64,000 bases of DNA. Source: Acanthaster planci (lineage: Eukaryota > Echinodermata > Asteroidea > Valvatida > Acanthasteridae). This document shows positions 12,301 to 24,300 of the stretch, piece by piece. The number at the start of each line of letters is the position of its first letter. Positions within the stretch are counted from its first letter, which is position 1. Both the position numbers and the translations under genes were made by a program. The notes under the pieces are model-generated. The model ran no database searches. It worked only from the letters and a program-made list of their open reading frames with translations, and was not told where the DNA came from. The stretch is from positions 552,380 to 616,379 of the forward strand of contig NW_019091498.1 in the NCBI RefSeq assembly GCF_001949145.1, in the 5' to 3' direction.

Positions 12301-15300
12301 AGTCAAAGGTACAGACCCCCCAGAGCAACCCGCAGATACAGGGACGCAGAAACAAGCACAGACTGGTGAGTTCCTCAGCTATGCCCTCTTTGTCTATTCT
12401 GCTTTTCTTGGCACCAATTTCCGATCCACCGTTACTATCGCTGCTCTGTGTCTTTGTGAACCATAACTGAAAATTATCAACACTTGCAGTTCACATTAGG
12501 ATGCGTGTCTTTCAACTGCTTGTAGGACCCAAGAAAGAGCCGCAGTGGCGACAGCAGATGAGACAAAAACAGCAGCAGCAGCGGCAAGACGGAACCGACA
12601 TGCAGCAGCTCAACAGCAGCGGGACTTGGGCTGGCATGCCAGAGAAGAACGCTGCCATGCCATCCACAGGTGCTAGACAGCAGGTGGGCGTCAAATTGAG
12701 AACGATTCCCAGTATAGTCTAAGGATTCCATGGAGATGCAGCAACTGCGATGCCACCACACTCGTCCATGTATTCTAATAAAAAAAAAACTGACGCGCAT
12801 GCATTTTGGCAGGTCACAGCACCATGTTTGAGTGTGGCACCACTGCAGCGTTGGCTCCCACTTCCAGCCACCTGATGGGTTGATAGCTCCAGTTGGACAC
12901 CACAAATACTGCTTTACCTTCAGTGCATGCTGGGAAGCAACCTTCATAAGTAGACATTGCCAAGTAGTTGTCAATTTGTACTGTTACAAGTTGGACCATT
13001 AAAATTTGAATTATTTTCTACAGAATAATGGAGACTTCCAGCTGCCTATTTTGTGGTACTGCACCCAAACAATGAAGAGTGGACGATTAATTGCAGACTA
13101 ACACGGGTGACCGGATCCCACAAAATGAGTCCGAAGGCCATTTTTTTCCCTGTAATTTCTGGCTTTCAATAGATGGCGCAAACTGCATTCTTCTGAGTGA
13201 TGCACCACTTACTTTGGTATCCTGAAGAAAATAGACGTTATGCAGGTGGAAAAATAATGATTCTGTTTGATTTACATTTTGCAAGATTCTCTCAAAGGCC
13301 TTTAACAAGAGTGGCTCTGGGGACTTAGGCCTCATTTTGTGAGGATGGGTCATACTATACAGGAAGTTGACTTGGTTGCTGGGACCTCTTGCAAGCAAAC
13401 TCTTTGGAAACAGATTTCGATACAGACTTTCACGTTGTGTATGTACCTTCTGTTGCAGCCTTCTGAGCCTCTTGCATTGGCCACTCAACCAAGCTCTCTC
13501 CCCCGCTACACCCCAACACCGACCCAGCAACCGCAGCCGGCACTGCCAGCCAACACAGCCTGGCAGGAACAGCTGGAGCAAAGCCAGCGAGAGCTGGACG
13601 AAGCCTTGAAAAAGCAGCAGGTACCCACGCCCATTTATGGGAAAGATTATGAGAAACTTAGCCACAAGGAGTGTTTTAACCTTTCAGTTGGAAGCACACT
13701 TGGCAGAGTAGGTCCTCTTAACTAATGCTATGGGACTTTGTATAAATGGTGTTGTATTTTGTTTACGTGTACTTTTCCTATGGATCTTTGAATCCATTGC
13801 TCCTATAGAAAGTATGCATGTAAACAGAACATAGGCCTGTTGAATGATGCCGTAGCCACAGTTGAGTTCATTACAAGTCCCTACAAGTCCATCACAAGTC
13901 ATGCAGTCCCATGCCAGGTCATAAGCTTGTGAAATGACCTGTGAGAACAGTATTCTTCTTCCATTATTTATCTTGTTGATTGTGACTGGTTTTGTGACTG
14001 GACTTGCGGAAGGACCCGCGACTGGACTCGCGGAAGGACTCCTGACTTGACTTGTGAATGGACTTGTGAAGGGACTTGTGGGGAGGACTGTGACTGGTCG
14101 TGAAAGAAGGACTGGTGACTGGACTTGTGAAAGGTCTTGTGACTGGCCTCCCGACTCAGACTTGTCTTGTGAAAGGACTTGTGGAAGGACTTGTGGAAGG
14201 ACTTAGAACTGGTAAAAGGTCTTGTAACTGGACTCTTGGAAGGACTGGATTATGTGAAAGGACTTGGACTTGGACTTAACTTGTAATGGCATCAACTAAA
14301 CCCCTGGACGTTGCCTTTGCTGATACGACCTGGGTCTTACTGTGTGGAGGTGTCAAGCAGAAAATATTTAACAAAGTGATATGATTAATGCATACTGGGC
14401 TTCACACTTTAAAAAGTGTTCCTCTTTTAATCATTCGTAGCTCTACCGTTATTATATTATTATTATTAAATTTCATATTAGTGAAATCTGGGAAAAAATG
14501 GTTCCTCCTCCTAGGCACAGTGGGCAAGCCAGCAGCAGGCTTTACAGCAGCAGCTGCAACAGCAGCAGCAGCAGCAGGCCATGCAGCAGCAACAACAAGC
14601 GATGCAGCAGCAACTACAGATGCAGGAGGCTCTGCTGAAGGCTCAGGCGGCGCCCTCCCCGGCCACGCTGCACGCACCGGGCGCTAGTCCACTCACGATA
14701 CCCGGCCTGACGAGCTTCGGGCTGGAGGGGAAGGTGAGTCGACCACTGGAAAAGTGCAAGTCGTGCTGCACACTACGAACTGAAGTCGATCGAATATTGC
14801 ATGACTGACTACAGCCGCCTTTTCATATGTGTGTGCCTTGTGTTCATAAATGCAGCTCACAGAGAGTGTACTTTGGAATTGTACAGGAAAGACACAGGGC
14901 AAATGGGCATGGATATGGAACGGGCCAACAATGTATACGTGGAAAGGTGGCCTGAGAAGTGTCTAACATATTTAGGGTAATTTGTATGCAAATTGAACTT
15001 GAAGCCAGCCAAAAATTGGACCTTAAGTGGGACAAGACCACTGTGTGGGACTTTCACTGTGGCTAGTCTCGTGTCTTTCACTCAAAAAGAAAAAAAAAGA
15101 AAAAAAATACAAGAAAAAAACAATAGTTTAGTCAATGCAATATCTCCTCTACTCGATGCATTGACCCCTCTCATTTTGCCTACAATTTGTATGGATGGCC
15201 AAAGTTTGCAGAAAATTGCCCTTGTGTTGGTTTTCGATTTTACTTAAAATTCGTTCAAAACGTACATTCTTCCCATTAATTTTAAAGAGAGTTGTGTTTT

Positions 15301-18300
15301 CATTAACACCCTGTAATACATGTATTGTTATCTGGTTTTGACAGCTGCGTGGGATTTTTAACACTTTTATGTATTATTCTTTGACATTTGTACTGATGGC
15401 CAGCCATAGTTTTAGCAGCCATTTGTAGGAAAAAACACAACTGTAACGTAAAAAGTGCAGACCCTATTGAGCCCCACATCACATGGAATGAAAGAGCACC
15501 CTTGCATATTGATTATACAAATATTCTTTTTCAAGCTGTAGTAGGTAATCAATATTCATAACTGCTACGTGATTATTCAGATTTATTTGATGCAAATTTC
15601 AGATCCACCAGTTGGAAGCTGAGAAGCGCCGTCTGGAAGCCGAGTTGCTGGTCGCGCAGCAAGCGCAACACCAGCAGAAAACGGCAATGGAAAACGCCCA
15701 CAAGTAAGTAGCATCCACTCCGTGTTGTGGGATGGGACAGTCAGCCGAAGACAAAGCTGTCTGACAGAAGCTGAACAATTTTTTTTTTCTCTCCCCATCC
15801 GCAGAGACTACACTCAGCTTCTGGAGGAGTCGGCCGGCCGGCGCGAGACCAGACTCCGTCAAGAGCATGCGGCAGCACTGCAGCAGTACGAACAGCGGCT
15901 CAAGCAGCTGCAGGAGGACCAGGCCGCCCAGCAGCAGCAACAGCAGCAGCGAGTGCAGCAGCTGAACGCAGAGCACAGCGGCCAACTGCAGCAGCTTCAG
16001 CAGACTCACAGGTAATTAAAAAAAAAACCACCTTTGGAATTAACCTTGCGTGAGATTACTGTACTGCCCAACACTCCCTTAGGGTCATTTTTGGTTTTCC
16101 TTGTTTTCCAGATTTTCAGAAATCTATTTGCTACTTGTTTTTATCAGTTGTTCCAAAATGTAGAGCAGTGTTAAGAAAGTCTGATGCATTCCAATGAGAT
16201 TTGACCAAGTGAACTTCAGCACATTGGATGGGAAGCATACCCAACGGGAAACCAAACTTGCTCAAACAAATCCTTAGTAATAGCTAGCACCACTGTGAAG
16301 TCACCTTCCTTGCCTGATGAAGCATTTGATAAAAATGAAAAGATTTGATCTGCCTCAAACAAATTGTCATATTAGATAATGGAAGATGAAGAAGATACTT
16401 ACAGAAAACTAGAGGTCCTAAATTTTCCCACAACCAGTTTGTATTGCAAGCTTCTGTAATAATTGAATTTATATCATTCTTTTATATTTTGTTTTAAAAG
16501 TTGCAAGATCAGCTTTTCAAAGCTGAATTTAATTGTAATTCAAAAATCACTCTCAGAAAGTTTTTTTTTTCGAATATGAGCAACTACTACACCTTAAAAA
16601 CCTTCATTTTCATATTTACAAATCAATTTTTGTCTGCTAAGGCTTGCCATGGATGCTGTCCAGCAGCAGCATGAACAGCAACTGCAGCAGGTGCAGCTTG
16701 CCGTGCAACGAGAGATGGAAGCGCTCCGCAGCACACAGACACACAGCAAGTAAGTCCCTGCATCTGAAACCTAAAATTATGAACCTCGCAAAAAAAAAAA
16801 CATTTATGGCAATCAATTTCTGAAATGTGCCTCCCGTTATTATCAGCCAGTGTAGACTCTTACCAACTGCATGCATTCTAACATGTATGGAGTCTGCAAA
16901 GTGTACATAATATTCTGCCTGCCCCTCCACCCCCATTTTCGGATCTCCCTTGGGCATTTTGCAAGAACGGTTCTTTTGATTTTCGTAAAACTGGTGTTGC
17001 AATGACTGCAAGGCATTAGTGATATATTCTCCAAATGATAAAAAAAGAATAATTAAAAAAAAGATGACATAAGAATGATTAGAAAAATGCACTGCAATAA
17101 CGTCAGGGAAATTACACCCCCCTTAAAAAAAACCCCTTTTTTATAAAGATATGACAGACATGGACTTACTACGAGACAGGATAACTTTGGTGATGACAGC
17201 TCCAACACTCATTACCAAAGACCTTATTTGTTTATGCCACGTTTGCAGTCACCTTCATTCGATTGATGTTTCCATACAGATCCCTGCAGGCTGTGGTTGA
17301 TCAGGTGCAGTCGGCCAGCAAGGAGCTGGGCAGCCTACAGAGCCAGGTACAGGGCCAACACCACAGCCAGCTTGAACAACGCTCCGTGGAGCTCAAAGAG
17401 AAAGACCAGCAGCTGCAAGGTATGCCCAGCGAAACCTGTCAGATGCATTATCTCAAATCTATGAAATTACCAAATCTCTCCCCATCAGACAAAAATCAAA
17501 CACTTAAAATAGATAGATAGAATCAGATCTGTAAAGTCCACTTATTCTTACTGGTGACCCAATTTTTGACGGAAATGACCAATAACAGCAAGGGAGGCGT
17601 GTAGCATGTCTTTTACTTCTTTATTGTAAACTCTTAACGAATCCTTCCAAAATTTGGGTTTATAGGTGTAATGATAGATAAGAAAACTGCGAAACCCAGT
17701 CACTGTTGTTTCATGTGAGACTTGAAGGCCCACAGTTTGGCATGGCTTTGGAGAATGTCCAGTTGGTTTGTTTGTCTGTCAAATGTTTGACAGATTCAGG
17801 GAGGTTCCCAGCCAATTGTCCAGGGAGTTGAGTTGGATGCTCCAACAGTCATTACCATTTAATTTGTTTTGAATTGTTTAAGAATCGGTATCTGAAGTGG
17901 GATTTTGGAAAGCCTGCCTGGAGTTTCAGATTGGTGGTTGATGTTGTTTTATCAGAAATTTTTCCGAGCCCTTTTACAGTTTCCTTTCGTGAGTTCTCTT
18001 AGATGCAAAGCTTGACACATCAGAGAACGCATCAGTGTGGGACCAGGGTAGGATTATGATCAAAGTAATTGATCATTGGAGGCAGTGTTTGAATGTCAGT
18101 TTGTGTCACGGTCTGAGGAGTAGATGTTCTTCATGCCAAACATTGTCTCTGATTTTTGTCCTAGTCATGGAGAAGCGTTTGTCTGACAAGCAAGATGAGA
18201 TGAACCAGGAGAGGGCCAGGCTAGAAGCATTGGTCAGCCGACTGGAGGCCCACATCCGTCAGCAAAACTCTCAGCTGGACGAGGTATTAGAAAAATAGGA

Positions 18301-21300
18301 GATGTCTGAGCAGCATGATCCACCTGTGAATATGCTCAGGATAGTGGCACGTTCCTGGGAGCAGTACCCCGTGTTTCAAATAGAGCATTCCTAAAGGAAC
18401 GCCCTGTGTGTCAAATGGAGCATTCCAAAAGGAACCCCCCTCTGTTTCCATTGGAGAGTACCTTTATGAACCCTCTGTTTTAAATGGAGCATTCCAAAAG
18501 GAGACCCCTGTTTCAAATGGAATGCCCTAAAATGGAAGCAAAAGTTAGAACTCTGACTCTGTGCCTTGGGAGACTTCTCAGAAGTTAGAACATTCCTGTT
18601 TTACCTGAAATGCTCCTTTCGGGAACAGTGAGTTCCCAAAAGGAATTGCTGTGTTCCCGATGGAAGAAGGCTGGTCAGCAGTACAGAGTGCAAAGGCATT
18701 AACCTCTGTTCTGAAATAGCATTCAAAGTTTTGAGGCACTCCATGTCTTGTATGAAGAACCAAGGCATTGCAAAACTTTGTCATTTCAATACCTTGGGGA
18801 TACCCTTTTGTGTGACTCTGAACCATAAATGTGCATATTGAAATGCGTACTTTACACATTCCCCCAAAGCTTGCAGAGTCTCGTTTCAGAAATAACCTCA
18901 AAACATTTTCTCTTTCTACGCCACTTTGTTTAATCCTAGGAGAGATTCCGTCTCCGCCAAGAGCAGAGTAAGTTGAGCAGCCTTCAGAGAGCTGTTGAGG
19001 AGGAGCGTAAGCTAGCGGGAGAGCAGCTGGCCTCCCAACAGGCTTCACTGCAACGGGCCAAGGTGCGTCTTTTTTCTTCTGTTTGGAGAACCTCAAGGAA
19101 TCATTTATGCCCCCTTCCCATTGGCTCAGTTCTGGAGAGCCCAATTTCGCGTCATAAAACCTTATATTCAATTGACTGTGGAATGTACTGATTGTTTGTT
19201 TACAAAGTTCCCTCGACAGGTGTGTTCGAATCAAAACAACAGAGGTGTGATTTCTCAGTGTTTTTCTGGACTTCAGGATTCTTTACTAAAAGTTTGGATT
19301 TCTAAACGTTTATTCATTCAGGTTTGATGTCATTTTTGCACTTTGTGTTTAAAAACCACTAAATGCAAGATTGACTCAATCATAACCAAATTTGGAGAAA
19401 ACTAATGCCAAAAGAGCCCCGAAATGTCACACTATTTTATTAAAGTTATTTTTACCGCTCCCCTGGCAGTTCATTTTGCAGATTTCTCTTCATCCCCCAA
19501 TCTCATTCCTGAAAAGACCGGCATATGATTGAGACTGTCCCTCTTTCCTCTCAGAAGGACGATCAACAAATCTACTGTATTTCGTATATTGATACCATCA
19601 CAAGACGGGGCACAAGACCAATCACAAGTAACTGGGTGAACAGTGACAAAGGAATGCTTTTGATGCATTTCATTTGAATAGTGTGCGACTTGAACTCAGA
19701 CAGGAAGTCTTGCAGATGGTCAAAAGGAGTCTCAAGAACAACACTTTGCATACTCGTTCTAGGAAACCCTTCTTTTTATGTTCAATCAGGATGCAATTCT
19801 GGGTGATCAGAAGACCATCATGGCGCAATGTCTAGAGGAACGTAAGGCCCTCGCGGCTGAGCGTGCCCAAGTTGCTGCCACCAGGAGACAGCTAGAGGCG
19901 TCCCTCCAGGAACAGGCCAACAAAGCTATGCAGGTGAGCCGATTGGCTAGCTGCTTCCAAGCTATTTGACCTCTTTTCTTGAAGTAAAATTTGGTAAAAG
20001 TTAATTAGAGATGTTCAGCGGAGTAGGCAGTTATCTAAGGTCCCTGGAACCTAATTTCTTCATTGTCAGTGAGCTAGATCAGTATCTCCACAGTGCATGT
20101 ACAAAATGAAGTGCATCGTAGGTCATCCTTGAGCAGCAATACGTGTACAAGGTTGGCCCTATCAGATCGGCCATATTCTGACTCACACGTTCCAAACACG
20201 CTTAAACTGACATTTTGTCTCAGTAGGCCTTGCTTTTTTGAAATCTCAAACTGGCTCATTGAATGCACCGTCAAGTTTGAGCTGAACCTTTCTACTTTGC
20301 TTTTGATGGATAATTTTGACTGTTTCTGTGGCAAGTCACATGTTGGTTGAAACGTACTACCGCTGTACCGTTTTGTGGAGAACGTGATCATGGCCCAATT
20401 TTAGGGCGCTGCTTACCGCAGAATTCTGCGCTTACGATCTCCACTCTGCGCTAACCAGGCTAGCAGAAAAATCCTGCGCTAACCCTTTTAGCGCAGAATC
20501 CTTAGTTACGGGATGTATGCATGCGCACAGGCCAAAAATCCTCGCTAACCCGTGAAATGCATTCGCCGTAGGCACAGAATTTTCTGCTACGGTAAGCGCC
20601 GATTTTTCGCTTGCAGTAAGCAGCGCCATGAAATTGGGCCCAGATGTGAGGGCTCATCGTCTCATTTCCTCTTGCTCATGGTCAAGAGGGAGTTGTCTCA
20701 TTCTATCGGTTGCAGCCTTCTGTAGATGGGCTGTTGGGCCGATATGAGAAACTCTGGGCATACCAGGATTAAACCCTGTGTCCCCCTCCCCCCGCCATGT
20801 TTTTATCTCGGACACAGGTCGGGGCGGAGCAGGAAGGCAAGCTGGAGAGCCTGGCCGCCGAGCGCAGCCAGCTGACAGCCCAGGGTGCCTCGTTGCAGCA
20901 ACAGCAGCAGGCCCTGCAGCAGGAGAAGCTGCAGCTGGGGCAGCGGCGGCAGGAGCTGGACGGCGAGCAGCGCCGGTTGCAGCAGCTGGCCGAAACGCTG
21001 CGGCAGCGCTCCCAACAGATCCAGGAGGCCGTCGCAGTAAGACAGACTTGTTTTGTTTTCACAACATCACATGATTTGCTTATCAATAGGGTCCAATCAG
21101 AAGGTGTCAAAGTACCAAATGACCACACAGTTCCTCAAGGTCAGTCACCATTACCATAAGCCAACAATTGGTCAGCAATTGTATGTCATGCTTTGTATAT
21201 TTGACAGTGGGGCTTATTTAAAAGAATATGAATTTTTTCATAAAGTTTCATAATGATCACCACGTGTACCAAGTACTGTTGTTACTGTCTCAATAAAAAT

Positions 21301-24300
21301 CTTTACAGTACAAGCTGGGTGTATTACCCAATCACATGTCAATTTGATATCAAAAATATGAACCAAATGCATCATTGAGAAAAGTTCCATGCCCAGATAT
21401 CACTAGTTATTCCCTACAGTTTATGTCAGCCATCAGAAAGCCATAACATGCCCCAAACAGTTAAATTTAGCAGAGAAAATGTTGAAGCATTTAGAAAACA
21501 GAAGTTATTCGACTAGCCTCATGGGGTTTGTGGACAGGGCTCCATGTGACGTCCGTGTATGGAACTCTTTCTCACCATTGCCCTATCAGACGAAGGTCGG
21601 GGCGGCAGAGGAGCGGCAGGAACTAGTGCTGGATGTGGCCAGGACTATAGAAGCTGAGCGAAGTGCCTGATCTGTACATATCAATTATGCAATATCTCAT
21701 CCTGTTTATCGCTGCCTTTCCAGGAAGTTGTCCTGGAAGCAGCCAGAGCACAAGAAGCTGGGTGAACTACACATACATATCGATTGTACAATACCTGATC
21801 CTTTTCATCTTTGCCTCACCAGGAGGGTGTCCAGGCCAGGGAGGAGGGTCAGTCGGCCCTGCAAGCAGCCAAGACAATCGAAGCTGACCAGGCCACCAGA
21901 GACATGAATCTACAGGCTCAGCTTCAGACATTACGGGCGACTCAGAGACAAATTGCCCAGGTGAGAGAAGCAGTTACAAACTCTTCAACTCGGGTTGTAC
22001 AGCAAATGCTAGACAGACACTGGCCAAGATGTATATAGAGAGGGTTAAGCCAACTTCAGACTCTGGCACCCAAATGGCTGTTCATTACATGTGCTGTATA
22101 ACACTCAGATATTGTGTGCTGATTGTCCTTGTGCACTGACGCATAATCCACCATTTTGGTTCCAACAAGTGAAACGCCCATGTCGCAACTCTCTCTAAAA
22201 TCTGCTCCGGACATTGTTACCTTTTGTCCCCCTCACATCTCTCTAAAAATGTCAGCACAACCTATTTTGGGGTTATAATCTTCTGAAAACCTCAGAAAAG
22301 ACTTAGACATTGGAGTTTTTACGCAGAGTCAAGAGTTGCTTAAATTTTTTGTGTGTTGAAAAGTAGTACCAGTGCTGCAACATTGGAATCTTTTGAACTG
22401 GCATGACACATTAATGCATGACTTGGCATTGATTGGTACCCGGGCACTGAATCCATTTGAGTACAGGGGCCAATTTCATAGAGCTGCTTAAGCACAAAGT
22501 CTGTTTAAGGGCGAAAAGAAACAAAGGTTACCAGCTCAAACTCTATTTGATTGTCATGCTGACCAAAAGACAGCTAACTACGATTCCAAAACGATACACA
22601 TCACATGGAGTTTTGGCTGGTTACCTGATTTATCAAGCAAGGTTTTTCTCGCGCTTAAGCAAATTTTGTGCTTAAGCAGCTCTGTGAAATTGGCCCCAGA
22701 TAGCCACATCCAATCCAGGAGTTCCTCATCTTTGTCCTGAAATGCTTAGTGGGTTGTTATTTGTGTTAAGTTAAAGGCCTGGAGGGGATCTGGAAATTTG
22801 GGGTTATTTGTTTGTTGTTTGCTGATATGCCCGTATTTGTTGCCATTTGTAGGAGCGTTTGGATCTTGCTCGTGAACAGAGGAACCTCGAGCGTCTGAAG
22901 GGGTCACTGCGTTGCCAGATGTGTGGTGGTCCTGCAGCACCCCCTAAATCACCAGGTGAGGATGTCTTCAGTGAGCATACACACAAGCCGTTTGCTCTCC
23001 TACAAGGGTACTGGAAAAAGTGATGTAACTGCTTGAATTTGATAACCGATCAAAGTAAAATACTATAAATCATTTCAAATTTGTAAATATTTGCCATTGG
23101 GTGACAATGGCGGCTGACAAATGGAACGCCGTACAAGGTTGAGATCAGCGTTTCCTGTGGTACAGTTCCCCTTTAGGGATAGTTTTTAACATCTTTCTCT
23201 TGAGGTGTTTTGTCTCCCACCCTAGCCTGGTCTACCAACAACAACGTCCTCCTCAACACGCCTCACCTCAGTCGGTCCATGCAGCTCGGCAGTGATGACA
23301 GCCCCTACCCAGAGAGGGAGATGGCCCCCTCCAGAGCCCTGACCACAAAAGACGTTGACGCTCTCCTGTCACAGGCCGAGCTGGGCCACAGCCTGAGAAT
23401 GTGGAAAGTGGAAGCAGAGAAGGTAACCAGCTTAAAGGGTTCCCCTCCTCTGGTTACCCCTACACTGGAGCCCCAACCCAACCCAAAGAGACCCCGTTTT
23501 AATCATCCAGTCGCCTATACCCAGCAATCCTTTTAGATATGGCTTGGATGTTTAATGAATTAAATTGAGGGTGATTCTGTTTGTTCATTGGCCAACAGTG
23601 CTTTCATATTTTCTCTGTACATTTAAAAAGAGGCTCCACAACAGCAGCAGCTAACGTTTTGCCATGTTGTAGTCGAGACCACTTGAGACCTTCACAAGAC
23701 CACACAAGACCAGCATAAGACCAACACGAGACCTCCAGTCTGAATTCAAGCCGCAAGCTATTTAAATGAACTGCAACAAAAGGATTCCTTCGGCATTGTT
23801 CGCCCTTTTACTTGTGACGGGTCTTGTGTCTGGTCTTGTGCATGGTCTTGTGTCTGGTCTTGTGTCTGGTCTTGTGCATGGTCTTGTGTCTGGTCTTGTG
23901 CATGGTCTTGTGCATGGTCTTGTGTCTTGTCTTGTGCACGGTCTTGTGAGGGTCTCGACTACAGCACTGACGTTTTGCACCAGTTGCAATGTTTCTTTCC
24001 ACATATTGCGTTGCTATGGACATTTTTGTCTTCATTCTGTCTTCCAGCATCATATCCCAGTTCCAGCTCAGGGTAAACAAGCATCTTTTGCATTGAATTA
24101 ATTTGCCTTTTCCATCACCCACCTTTCCTTTGTATCTCTTTGGTTTCTCGTAGCCCTCACCGTGAGTGGTCTTGAACGGCCTTACATCAGACGACCTGTA
24201 CTAATATGTGACCCGTCACGACAAAATGAGAGAAATGTCACAACCCGTTCTTTCCTATTTTGAGGGTTCAAAGTCACATTGAAGTGAAAGTCAATTTAGG

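Noticed and set aside
12477-12974. 165-codon minus-strand frame
   Set aside because: It is the shadow of the Q-rich FBF1 exon at 12526, where CAG/CTG repeats keep several frames open.
14388-14687. Ala/Thr-rich 99-codon frame
   Set aside because: Alternative reading of the CAG-rich FBF1 exon at 14521 (GCA instead of CAG frame).
23762-24122. Open frames on both strands made of repeated LVHGLVSG or KTRHKTMH units
   Set aside because: They are produced by the 12-bp minisatellite, whose unit length is a multiple of three and so keeps frames open.
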